Assembly: GCA_021463195.1 (NCBI GenBank) | Contig: JAJTXZ010000034.1 | Location: forward strand, 1 to 45,909 | DNA from: Anaerolineae bacterium | GTDB taxonomy: Bacteria > Chloroflexota > Anaerolineae > UBA4142 > SHND01 | Length of the DNA stretch: 45,909 bases | Reading direction: 5' to 3' | Part shown: piece after piece, positions 16,501 through 23,381 of the stretch | How the letters are laid out: every line of letters starts with the position of its first letter | How positions within the stretch are numbered: position 1 is the first letter of the stretch | Made by a program: the position numbers and the translations under genes | The notes under the pieces: model-generated | What the model saw: only the letters and a program-made list of their open reading frames with translations | Databases searched by the model: none | Told to the model about the DNA's origin: nothing

Positions 16501-17022
16501 CTTGCCCAAATGCTGCTGGCAGAAGCGGGTTATCCCAATGGGCAGAGTTTGCCCCCATTGATTCTAGGCGCTTTTTTCGATGTAGATTTTGACACATTAA
16601 ACGAGATCGCGCGTCAATGGCGTGAGCATCTTGGGATTGAGGTCTCTGTTCAAATCGCCAACTTAGGCGCCCCAGAACTCTACGCACAAATTCGTATGAA
16701 TGGATGGGCTGCCGATTACTCTGACCCTGATACCTTTTTAAGAAATATGCCGGAGTATTGGTCGCTCCGTCGCGCGGGCTGGCAGAATCAACGCTATGCT
16801 GATTTGGTCGAGACCGCCGCCTCAACCCCCAATCGAACCGAACGCATGGCGCTGTATCGGGAAGCGGACCGCCTCTGGGTTGCCGAGGACGCGGTGATTT
16901 GTCCGTTGGTCTATTTCGATAAAGTTACGGAAGTTCGCTTGATCAAACCGTGGGTCAAGCATTGGAGGTCGAATCGCATGGGTAATGTGTTGTATAAACA
17001 TGTGAGGGTCGAGCCGCATTGA
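13528..17022 (+). CDS. Cyclase / AAA ATPase / TPR / peptide-binding protein (SBP family 5) fusion
   Basis: 1164 residues in the same frame as the fragment at 13345. Residues 1-135 are the rest of a class III cyclase, with the second metal Asp (GDGVLAFFGAP) and VGDAVNLAARL with the Asn/Arg pair. A STAND/AAA ATPase follows: GRERELNEL near 150, Walker A GEAGIGKTR near 178, Walker B VLVLEDLHWAD near 312. TPR-like helices cover about 575-660. From about 668 to the end is a family 5 (OppA/DppA-like) solute-binding fold. No signal peptide or membrane segment precedes it, so it should be cytoplasmic, as in SgrR-type sensors. Separate translation from 13528, or from ATG 13624, would lack the first catalytic Asp. 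The ATPase carries a 37-bp palindrome and a heptamer array, both in frame. Confidence 0.8.
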   Translation: MGDGVLAFFGAPHSHEDDPARAVRAGLEIQRAMSEYANELRGYVENFQMRVGINTGDVVVGAVGSAEHSEYLAVGDAVNLAARLQSAAQPGAVLISENTARLVQAFFDLRDMGEISVKGKTESLRVFEVIQERAGFAGGRGIAGLSSPLVGRERELNELNAALNDLRAGQGQIVFVLGEAGIGKTRLVEEARARVETEPGSVSTRFLEGRALSYGQSLPFWTITQLLQNDLGIVDGEHEIKIRVALKKRVQELFAKKSDEVFPYLAHLLGVKLEGEQAERVKILDGETLKRQALLSIAEYFLKLAQRQPTVLVLEDLHWADPSSLDALERLLRVTERAPLMLIALMRAETDKPAWRIRDLAAREYRRRFHELELEPLAANEANALVDNLLALADLPDALRQMILARAEGNPLFLEEILRAVIDQGTLARDEHNRWHAQSLVSSLHIPDTLQALLLARIDRLEEDVKRTLQLASVIGRSFLFKLLEAISDAEREVDWHLAQLERADLVHEKTRLPELEYMFKHSLTQEAAYASLVRERRQEFHRRVANALEKIFAERQNEFLGLFAYHFDRAGEKEKAINYLIRAGDKTRLSDAHEEAIALYERAIELLRESGDAERKAKTWLKLGLIYHANFEFDKAHEANEKAFALEQKALPQAQRTPSIKREGDNSLRVFRFSAGRYTTLDPAFPLFTWETDVILALFAGLAEMDAELNVVPHAARSWEVLDGGRRYVFYLREDVSWTNGTRVTAEDFEWAWKRNLAPFTHSSSAELLDEIEGARDFREGRNSDPSAVGVRALDALTLEVRLVKPIAYFPYLLTQPVTFPLPRAVIEKYGDEWWKPEHVVSNGAFRLATFEPKQIVLERNPTYFGEFSGNLDRIETWYTADSGEQLQQYAQDRIDMCVVPQRDILPNFAEFVSQKEQSPVSGLGGEFLLLLPRPPLDDVRVRCALIHALDRERVSQVWHGAALPAARGGIVPPGIAGHSPEIGLTFDLDLAQMLLAEAGYPNGQSLPPLILGAFFDVDFDTLNEIARQWREHLGIEVSVQIANLGAPELYAQIRMNGWAADYSDPDTFLRNMPEYWSLRRAGWQNQRYADLVETAASTPNRTERMALYREADRLWVAEDAVICPLVYFDKVTEVRLIKPWVKHWRSNRMGNVLYKHVRVEPH
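14106..14142. repeat. 37-bp palindrome inside the ATPase domain
   Basis: Perfect 18-bp arms (GCGGGTAGAAACGGAACC and its complement) around a single G. It encodes RVETEPGSVST, an extra loop about 15 residues after Walker A. It differs in length and sequence from the 34-bp family but has the same character: a palindrome tolerated in a coding frame. Confidence 0.8.
14840..14860. repeat. Heptamer array inside the ATPase gene
   Basis: Three 7-bp units, AGTCTTT AGTCTCT AGTCTCC. The 21 bases equal seven codons, so the frame is kept (SLVSSLH in the protein). Related units lie before typA and inside uvrC. Confidence 0.75.
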
Positions 17023-17031
17023 GAGAGAGGG

Positions 17032-17094
17032 CAGACGACGGACAACAGACGACAGACAGCGGACAACAGACGACGGACAGCAGACGACGGAACA
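17032..17094. repeat. Nine-unit heptamer array between genes
   Basis: Nine tandem 7-bp units of the type CAGACGA / CGGACAA fill the gap after the cyclase fusion stop. The rest of the gap to 17168 has no gene. Confidence 0.85.
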
Positions 17095-17153
17095 ACCTTA
17101 AAAAGATTACGCGCGCGCTTTCCGCGCAGCGAACAGACGTTCGGAAGGTGTGA

Positions 17154-17159
17154 TATAAT
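17154..17159 (+). promoter_or_regulatory. -10 box of the small protein / NTase / uvrC series
   Basis: TATAAT ends nine bases before ATG 17169. No -35 box is clear and there is no room for a ribosome binding site, so a leaderless mRNA is likely if this start is right. Confidence 0.55.
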
Positions 17160-17168
17160 TTTTGTATC

Positions 17169-17417
17169 ATGGCATCGTTATTGCATCCGCCACTGACTAC
17201 ACGCGAAATTATTCGCATGGCGTCGAGTGAAATCGATGTGCAGCAAATGCGCGTGCTGGCGCGGCTTTCCAATGCCGAACGATTGCGGCTCATGTTTGAT
17301 CTGTGCGATTTTCTGCGGGAGCTTGCGCTCAATGTTGCGCGTCAAGAATTTCCTCAAGCCAGCGAAAGCGAACTAGCCGCGCGGGTGAAACAGCAAGTAC
17401 AAAACACGTATGGCTAA
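17169..17417 (+). CDS. Small helical protein paired with a nucleotidyltransferase-fold gene
   Basis: 82 residues, all predicted helical, with no Cys and no membrane segment (ARLSNAERLRLMFDLCDFL...). I recognise no family. Its last codons overlap the start of the next gene by eight bases (ATGGCTAA), the usual arrangement of a partner pair such as antitoxin and toxin. Start at 17169 follows a -10 box by nine bases; ATG 17217 is an alternative but has no ribosome binding site. Confidence 0.6.
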   Translation: MASLLHPPLTTREIIRMASSEIDVQQMRVLARLSNAERLRLMFDLCDFLRELALNVARQEFPQASESELAARVKQQVQNTYG

Positions 17418-18003
17418 AACATTTCACGAGTTTGCAAGCCATATCATCGCGACACTTGACACACTGAACATTCGCTACGCCATTGGCGGCTCGGTGGCGA
17501 GCAGCGCGTATGGCGCGTATCGTTCAACGAATGACATTGACATTTCTATTGAGATGCCCCTCTCTGAATCAGAACGATTCATCAAAGCATTCACAACGCT
17601 TGGCTTTTACGTCTACATAGATGCCATCTTGGATGCGGTGATTTGGCATACGCCTTTTAACGTGATTGATGCGGAAAGCGGGTACAAGGCAGATTTCTTT
17701 CTGGTTGAGCCAACACCACTTCAAGTGTCTCTGTTTGAACGAACTCAGCTCGTTCCGTATGACACTGAATCTGGTGCAGAAGCAATCATGTACTCGATTG
17801 AGGACGTGATTGTCTACAAACTAAAGTATTTTTCAGAAGGAAAAATGCCAAAACATCCACGCGATATATTGGCAATGCTCGACATACATCATCAAACGAT
17901 TGATTTCGAATACATTGCGTTTTGGGCAAATGAAACCGGTGTGATAGAAATTTGGAACGAAATTCTTGAAGAGCATCAAGCGCGCATGAGCAAGAACAAG
18001 TGA
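17410..18003 (+). CDS. Nucleotidyltransferase-fold protein (MNT/DUF6036-like)
   Basis: A 197-residue protein with a minimal nucleotidyltransferase core: IGGSVASSAYGAYRSTNDIDI near residues 25-45, matching the GG-S ... D-x-D pattern, and a later acidic strand KADFFLV (residues about 94-100). Such proteins form toxin-antitoxin-like pairs with small partners (MNT-HEPN, AbiE types), where they can add nucleotides to RNA or protein. The preceding 82-residue gene overlaps it by eight bases. Its stop overlaps the start of uvrC (TGATG). A role as a modification toxin or its antidote is inferred from fold and gene order only. Confidence 0.65.
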   Translation: MAKTFHEFASHIIATLDTLNIRYAIGGSVASSAYGAYRSTNDIDISIEMPLSESERFIKAFTTLGFYVYIDAILDAVIWHTPFNVIDAESGYKADFFLVEPTPLQVSLFERTQLVPYDTESGAEAIMYSIEDVIVYKLKYFSEGKMPKHPRDILAMLDIHHQTIDFEYIAFWANETGVIEIWNEILEEHQARMSKNK

Positions 18004-20036
18004 TGTCCGCAATCAAACCCTCCATCCAGCAAACCCTCGACACGCTGCCGACAAAGCCCGGCGTCTATCTGATGAAGAATGACGACGGGACGATTATTTA
18101 TGTCGGCAAAGCGGTGAATTTGCGCAATCGCGTCCGTTCGTACTTTCACGGCAGCGGATTTGACGCCAAAGTCGCCGCGTTGACGACGTACGTCGAGAAA
18201 ATCGAATTCATTGTCACCGATACGGAACTCGAAGCCCTCGTCCTTGAAAATAATCTCATCAAGAAATATCGCCCCAAGTACAACATCCGACTCAAAGACG
18301 CAAAAACATATCCGTATATCAAAATCACTTGGCAAGATGATTTTCCCAAAGTGTTTATGACGCGGCGGATGGATGATGATGGGGCGCGTTATTTTGGTCC
18401 GTTCACCGCAGTTTGGGCCGTGCATGAAACGCTCGACACACTGCGAAAAATTTTTCCGTACCTCACCTGCGACCGCGACATCACAGGCAAAGATAAACGC
18501 GCCTGTTTGTATTACGACATCGGTTTGTGTCTCGCGCCGTGCATCGGCGCGGTGAATCGCGATGAATATCGCGCGATGATTGATCGGCTGTCGCGATTTT
18601 TGCAAGGACACAGCGAAGAGGTCACGCAGATTATTCACGCTAAATTGCAAAAGGCGGCGGAGAATTTGGAATTTGAACGCGCGGCGGTGTGCCGCGACCA
18701 ATTGCAAGCCATCGCGCGCATCACCGAACATCAAAAGGTCGTTTCGGCGCGAATGGTGGACCAGGATGTCATCGCATTCGCGCAAGATGACGGCAACGCG
18801 TGCGTTCAAGTGTTTTTCATTCGCGCAGGGAAATTGTTGGGGCGCGAATATTTCGTGTTGGAAGGGACGACGCACGCGAATACGGATGATGTGTTGTCGT
18901 CATTCGTCCAACAGTTTTATGACCAAGCCGCGTTTATTCCGCCCGAAATTCTTTTGCCCGAAATGATTGACGAGGCGAAAATTATAGAGTCGTGGCTAAA
19001 ACAAAATAAAGGCGTGACGACGACGCTGCGCGTGCCGCATAACGGCAATGATGGTCGTGAATTGCTCAACTTGGCGGAAGAGAACGCGCGCATCACGCTT
19101 GAGATGATTAAACAGCAATGGCTCGCCGACAAGACGAAACATTTGCAAGCGGTCGAAGAATTGCAGCAAGCTTTGGAAATGGAAAATCCGCCCTTGCGAA
19201 TGGAATGTTACGATATTTCCAATATTCAAGGCACGAATTCCGTCGGCGCGATGGTGGTCTTTGAAAACGGCGCGGCGAAAAAAAGCGACTATCGCAAATT
19301 CAAAATCAAGGCGGTGGAGGGCCCGAACGATTTTGCGAGTTTGCAAGAAATGTTGCGCCGTAGATTCAAACGCTATCAGGATGCGAAAAAGGCGGAACAG
19401 CTGGAGGGAGACTGGGAATTAGAGACTAGAGATTCGGAATTGGCGAGCGAAGATGGATTGGCAGAAACAACGGCGACAGCGCAGTTTCCAATCTCCAATC
19501 TCCAATCTCCAATCTCTGATACCAAATCAAAAATCAAAAATCAAAAATCAAGAGCTCCCCTCTCCAAAGGATTCCGCGCCGCTGAGCGCAAAAACGACGA
19601 ATCATGGGCGCGAATGCCTGATTTGGTGATTATTGACGGCGGCAAAGGACAACTGGGCGCGGCGGAAAAAGTGTTCCGCGAAATGGGTATTGAAGGTGTA
19701 AAATTGATCTCGCTGGCGAAACGCGAAGAAGAGGTGTTCACGCTTCAGGGCGCGGATTCCTTGCGATTGTCGAAAAATTCCGCCGCGCTGCATTTGCTCC
19801 AACGCATCCGCGACGAAGCGCATCGTTTCGGTATCACGTACCATCGTTCGCTGCGCGCGCGCAAAGGGCTGCACTCGCAGCTCGACGCGATTCCCGGCAT
19901 CGGCCCGCGCCGCCGCCGCGCGCTGCTGCAGAAATTCGCTTCGCTCGACGCGATACGCGACGCGAGCGTGGATGAATTGCTTCAGGTTAAAGGCATGACA
20001 AAAAGCGCGGCGCAGAAACTCAAAGAGAGTTTATAG
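18003..20036 (+). CDS. uvrC: Excinuclease ABC subunit C
   Basis: 677 residues; makes both incisions around DNA lesions with UvrA and UvrB in nucleotide excision repair. The GIY-YIG 3' nuclease covers residues about 14-96 (PGVYLMKNDDG, YVGKAVNLRNR). Then come a UVR helical hairpin near 208-244 that contacts UvrB, the RNase H-like 5' nuclease (ECYDISNIQGTNSVGAMVVF) and two C-terminal HhH motifs (IPGIGPRRRRALL). Residues about 467-536 are an insertion rich in Ser, Gln and Lys made from repeat DNA (19412-19560), lying before LVIIDGGKGQL. Start at ATG 18003 overlaps the upstream stop (TGATG), so it is translationally coupled to the nucleotidyltransferase gene, an odd partner. Confidence 0.95.
   Translation: MSAIKPSIQQTLDTLPTKPGVYLMKNDDGTIIYVGKAVNLRNRVRSYFHGSGFDAKVAALTTYVEKIEFIVTDTELEALVLENNLIKKYRPKYNIRLKDAKTYPYIKITWQDDFPKVFMTRRMDDDGARYFGPFTAVWAVHETLDTLRKIFPYLTCDRDITGKDKRACLYYDIGLCLAPCIGAVNRDEYRAMIDRLSRFLQGHSEEVTQIIHAKLQKAAENLEFERAAVCRDQLQAIARITEHQKVVSARMVDQDVIAFAQDDGNACVQVFFIRAGKLLGREYFVLEGTTHANTDDVLSSFVQQFYDQAAFIPPEILLPEMIDEAKIIESWLKQNKGVTTTLRVPHNGNDGRELLNLAEENARITLEMIKQQWLADKTKHLQAVEELQQALEMENPPLRMECYDISNIQGTNSVGAMVVFENGAAKKSDYRKFKIKAVEGPNDFASLQEMLRRRFKRYQDAKKAEQLEGDWELETRDSELASEDGLAETTATAQFPISNLQSPISDTKSKIKNQKSRAPLSKGFRAAERKNDESWARMPDLVIIDGGKGQLGAAEKVFREMGIEGVKLISLAKREEEVFTLQGADSLRLSKNSAALHLLQRIRDEAHRFGITYHRSLRARKGLHSQLDAIPGIGPRRRRALLQKFASLDAIRDASVDELLQVKGMTKSAAQKLKESL
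19412..19560. repeat. Heptamer and octamer arrays inside uvrC
   Basis: Units of the type TTAGAGACTAGAGATTC on one strand (19419-19440 region) face four exact CCAATCT heptamers at 19488-19515, followed by a short repeat of AAATCAAA type to about 19551. All are translated in frame as the linker ISNLQSPISDTKSKIKNQKS. The position between the two halves of the C-terminal nuclease fold suggests a tolerated surface loop. Confidence 0.8.
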
Positions 20037-20059
20037 CGCGCAAGATAGAGTCACACAGC

Positions 20060-21898
20060 ATGGACGCCACAAGTCGCCTGAAAAGCGTTTACTTTTTGGA
20101 ACAACTCTTGCCCGAAGAATTCGAGGCGTTAGCGGAGATGATGGACCTGCGCCCTTTTATCGCGGGCGACAAAATCTTGACGCAGGGCGAAGCGACCACC
20201 AATTTTTATATTGTGGATTCGGGGCATGTCAATCTGCGCTATACCGACAAAGCCGGTTTGGAAAAAGCGATTTCGTCCAAAGGCCCGGGCGAATTTTTCG
20301 GCGTCAAAATGTTCACCACGCAAGAACCGTCCGAATACACTTTTGAAGCGGTGGGGCGAGCGGAAATGTGGGTGGTGGAACGCGCCGACTGGGATGCGCT
20401 GCTCGAAAAATTTCCCAATGTGCTAGACCACATGCCCGAGCTGCAAAGCGAATACAAACGCTTGACGCGCGGCTTGAGTTGGCTCGCGCCCGGCGAAGTG
20501 GTGGAAATGGTGACGCGGCGGCATTGGTGGGGCTTGTTTCTCATGACTCGTTGGGCGCTGCTCAGCGCGATCATTTTTACGATTGCGTTCTTGGTGTCCA
20601 ACTCGCTCGGCGTAACCAAAACTTTGGCGTGGATATTGCCCATATACGGCATTACGCTCTTGTTTTGTTTATTGTGGACGCTCTATGCCGCTGCCGATTG
20701 GTGGAACGATACCTACGTTGTCTCCAACAAGCGCGTCTTGCGTTACAACAAAGTTCTGTTCTTTTCCGATTCGCGCAATGAAATTCCGATTGAAAAAATT
20801 CAAGCGCAAAATATTTCGCGCGGCGGCGCGATTTCGGTGCTGTTGAATATTTCGGATTTACGCATCACCTCCGCCGCCAGCGACGGTATGGGGGTCTCCT
20901 TTAATCAGGTGGGCAATGTCAAAGCGCTGCAGCGCGCGATCGCGATTCAGCAGACGCGCCTCGCAGAGCGTAAAAGCGCCGCCGACCGCGAACGAATGCG
21001 CGCGCTCATCGCTGGCGAGATTCGGCATTATGTTTTTGAACAGCCGACGCCGCCCGTTAAACCCAAAGCGGCGCCGCCTCTGCCATTGTCCATGCGGGCG
21101 CGTCTTGCCAATCTTTGGAAGCCCAAACGCAAAGCCCAAGTCAAAGCTCCGCCTCAGGGCGGTTGGGGTGGTTTGTGGAAATCGCTGTATGGCACCGAAA
21201 TGCGCGAAGGCAATATGGTCACTTGGCGCAAGCATCATTTTGTGCTGCTGCAACAAACTTTGTGGGGCTTGGTCGCGATGTTGATTCTGATTGCGCTGGA
21301 TGTGTTTCTGGCTTGGAGCGGCATTCCGCCGATTTTGACGGCGAATGGCGTGCATGCGGCTTTGGGCGCCATTGCGCTTCCCATCGTGATATATATCGCG
21401 TGGGAGTGGGCCGATTGGCGCAATGATTTGTACAAATTGAGCGAGACCGATATTGTGGATATCGAGAGTCTCCCGTTTGGGTTGCAATACCGCGAAAATC
21501 GCGCCGAACTGACAAAAATCCAAGATATCAAAACGTCGCGCCCGCGCTTTATCAACACGCTATTGAATTTTGGCAATGTCGAAGTGCATGTCGCGGGCAA
21601 TGCCGAACCCTTTATCTTTAGGAGTGTCGAAAAGCCGCATCTGGTCGCGGATGAAATTTCGGAACGCATCGCGATTTTAAAAGTGCGCGCCGCCGATCGC
21701 GCGGCGCGCGATCAGACGCGCCAAATTGTGGACGCCATCGTCGCCTATCATCGTCTCGCTGTCGCCGAACGACATCAAACGAGCGTCGCGGAAAGCGTTG
21801 GCGCGCCAACCGCAATCTCTCCCGCGCGCGATGCGACTGTTACCGCGTTGGCGCGCGAGACGGATGGCGCCGAGAGCGAATTTCCGCCCGAAAACTAA
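20060..21898 (+). CDS. Cyclic nucleotide-binding-domain membrane protein with two PH-like domains
   Basis: 612 residues. The N-terminus (about 10-130) is a CNB fold (PEEFEALAEMMDLRPF, GDKILTQGEATTNFYIVDSGHV). The phosphate-binding cassette reads GEFFGVKMFTTQEPSEYTF and lacks the usual Glu and Arg, so cAMP binding is doubtful. Two copies of a unit follow, each with two membrane segments and a bPH2-like domain: about 160-295 (WWNDTYVVSNKRVLRY) and about 395-550 (WRNDLYKLSETDIVDI). The linker is Pro/Lys-rich. It starts 23 bases after uvrC with no clear ribosome binding site. Role unknown; a membrane-linked sensor or scaffold is plausible. Confidence 0.72.
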   Translation: MDATSRLKSVYFLEQLLPEEFEALAEMMDLRPFIAGDKILTQGEATTNFYIVDSGHVNLRYTDKAGLEKAISSKGPGEFFGVKMFTTQEPSEYTFEAVGRAEMWVVERADWDALLEKFPNVLDHMPELQSEYKRLTRGLSWLAPGEVVEMVTRRHWWGLFLMTRWALLSAIIFTIAFLVSNSLGVTKTLAWILPIYGITLLFCLLWTLYAAADWWNDTYVVSNKRVLRYNKVLFFSDSRNEIPIEKIQAQNISRGGAISVLLNISDLRITSAASDGMGVSFNQVGNVKALQRAIAIQQTRLAERKSAADRERMRALIAGEIRHYVFEQPTPPVKPKAAPPLPLSMRARLANLWKPKRKAQVKAPPQGGWGGLWKSLYGTEMREGNMVTWRKHHFVLLQQTLWGLVAMLILIALDVFLAWSGIPPILTANGVHAALGAIALPIVIYIAWEWADWRNDLYKLSETDIVDIESLPFGLQYRENRAELTKIQDIKTSRPRFINTLLNFGNVEVHVAGNAEPFIFRSVEKPHLVADEISERIAILKVRAADRAARDQTRQIVDAIVAYHRLAVAERHQTSVAESVGAPTAISPARDATVTALARETDGAESEFPPEN

Positions 21899-21947
21899 CG
21901 CGCCACGCGCTAGAAATTTTACGCGACGCCGCGCTGGCGCGGTGTGG

Positions 21948-21983
21948 TATAATCGCGTTTCGACCAGAGCAGGTCGAAACGCG
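21948..21983 (+). promoter_or_regulatory. Sigma-gene -10 box and 5' hairpin
   Basis: TATAAT at 21948-21953 is followed directly by a perfect 12-bp stem (CGCGTTTCGACC with GGTCGAAACGCG, six-base loop). The hairpin would sit at or next to the 5' end of the mRNA, or it is an operator overlapping the transcription start. The leader then runs 80 bases to the sigma gene. Confidence 0.6.
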
Positions 21984-22063
21984 CGGCGCGCGATAGTTGA
22001 ACGCGCGCCACACGCGCGGTAGAGCGTCTGAATGATGGATTTGTCCAAAGGAGAGGTGACGCG

Positions 22064-22747
22064 ATGACATACACGCGCGTCAAACAACGTTCCAACCCCG
22101 AATGGCTCAGCGAGTTGCGCGCCGACGGCACGCCCGAACAGGCCGCGGCGATTGAAGACTTGCGTCAATATTTGCTGCGCGCCGTCCTCTATTTTTTTAG
22201 CGTCAACCCCGGCGACCTGCGCAGTCTCGCGCGTCCCGAGATTGAACAAATCGCCCAAGACCTGGCGCAAGACGCGTTATTGACCATCCTCAAGAATCTC
22301 GACGATTTTCGCGGCGAAAGCAAATTTACGACCTGGGCTTATCGCTTTGCGATTAACATGTCGCTCGTCGAGGCGCGCCGTCAACGCTGGAAAAATGTTT
22401 CTCTCGACCGAATTTTGGAAAATTCTGAAATGCCCGATTTTCAATTTCAAGACAAGGACTCGCCCGATCCCGATCGCGCCGCGCAGCAGCAAGAGATTTG
22501 GAATCAGGTGCGCGAGGTGATTGAAACGGAATTGACGGCGCGACAGCGCGCGATTTTGACGGCGGTGGTGTTTGACGATGTGCCGGTGGATTTGATTACG
22601 CGCGAATTCAAAATGAATCGTAACGCGGTGTACAAGATGGTGCATGACGCGCGCGTGAAATTGAAAAAACGCTTGGAAGAGCGCGGCTTTGAGGTGGACG
22701 AAATCTTGAATTTGTTCGGCAGCGCGCCCGCGCCGCGTCTGGCGTGA
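22064..22747 (+). CDS. ECF-like RNA polymerase sigma factor
   Basis: 227 residues with sigma region 2 at about 65-115 (AQDLAQDALLTILKNLDDFRG, TWAYRFAINMSLVEARRQRW) and sigma region 4 at about 155-205 (LTARQRAILTAVVFDDVPVDLI, then the helix-turn-helix FKMNRNAVYKMVHDARVKLKK). There is no region 1 or 3, so it is an ECF-type factor with a long N-terminus. Ribosome binding site AAAGGAGAGG lies upstream. The following small gene, with a zinc-binding pattern, is likely its regulator. Confidence 0.85.
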   Translation: MTYTRVKQRSNPEWLSELRADGTPEQAAAIEDLRQYLLRAVLYFFSVNPGDLRSLARPEIEQIAQDLAQDALLTILKNLDDFRGESKFTTWAYRFAINMSLVEARRQRWKNVSLDRILENSEMPDFQFQDKDSPDPDRAAQQQEIWNQVREVIETELTARQRAILTAVVFDDVPVDLITREFKMNRNAVYKMVHDARVKLKKRLEERGFEVDEILNLFGSAPAPRLA

Positions 22748-22806
22748 CCGTCGCGCCACGATGTAAGATTGTCGCCTTTGGTGATACCGAGATAGAGGTA
22801 TTGGTT

Positions 22807-23094
22807 ATGCAGATTATCCGCATCAAGATTGAAACATTCTTGTTGAAAATCGCGCAGACGCGCGAAACGGAAGCGTCATGCGACGAGTGCGCCCGGGCGT
22901 CGGCGCAACTTGCCGAAATGCTTGCCGTCGCCCAAGTTACGGATGAGGAATTGCTTGTCATTTTGCATCATTTGCAAGAGTGCATTCCGTGCGCGCAAGA
23001 ATTTGAAGCGTTATGTAATTGCGAACGGATGGAGCGGGAAGAAAATTGGCCCCCGTTGGAAGAAATGTGGGCTCATTTGCAAAACGACGGGTAA
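22807..23094 (+). CDS. Probable zinc-binding anti-sigma-like protein
   Basis: 95 residues with start at ATG 22807, preceded by AGAGG. An alternative is GTG 22744, which overlaps the sigma stop (GTGA), but the extra codons look non-coding. It contains CDEC near residue 21 and HLQECIPC near residue 58. The latter fits Hx3Cx2C, the zinc signature of ZAS anti-sigma factors. There is no membrane segment, so it would be a soluble anti-sigma factor. It lies directly after an ECF sigma gene and before a terminator. Assignment comes from motif and position. Confidence 0.6.
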   Translation: MQIIRIKIETFLLKIAQTRETEASCDECARASAQLAEMLAVAQVTDEELLVILHHLQECIPCAQEFEALCNCERMEREENWPPLEEMWAHLQNDG

Positions 23095-23153
23095 GAATTT
23101 TGATTTGATTCGCACGAATAGATGGATGGGTGAGCGCCCTCCTTCTGGGGTTT

Positions 23154-23220
23154 CCTTCGCCATGTTGACATTCCGGGTTTTACCTCCTTTCCCCGGCGCG
23201 CATGGCGAAGGTTTTTTTTT
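23154..23220 (+). terminator. Terminator of the sigma operon
   Basis: A perfect 11-bp stem (CCTTCGCCATG with CATGGCGAAGG) closing a 36-base loop that holds its own small CCGG-type hairpin, followed by nine T. Confidence 0.85.
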
Positions 23221-23270
23221 GTGACGACGCGGTTTTCCAGATCTTGCTTTATTTTCTATCTTTTCATTGT

Positions 23271-23298
23271 TTGACAAGTCGCAAAAACGGCGTATAAT
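23271..23298 (+). promoter_or_regulatory. Strong promoter upstream of the tyrosine recombinase
   Basis: Consensus TTGACA (23271-23276), 16-base spacer, TATAAT (23293-23298). Confidence 0.85.
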
Positions 23299-23315
23299 AT
23301 TGGCGCATAAGTAAA

Positions 23316-23360
23316 GGCGAGGCGCATTTGCCATGAATCGGCAACGCGGCTCGTCTTTTT
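23316..23360 (+). terminator. Leader terminator (possible attenuator or small RNA) before the recombinase
   Basis: A stem of about 14 pairs starting GGCGAG and ending CTCGTC, then five T, ends only about 20 bases before the recombinase start codon. Transcription from the strong promoter should largely stop here, giving an RNA of about 55 bases, unless termination is relieved. Confidence 0.7.
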
Positions 23361-23381
23361 CTGCCTAGAACTAGTCCAGTT

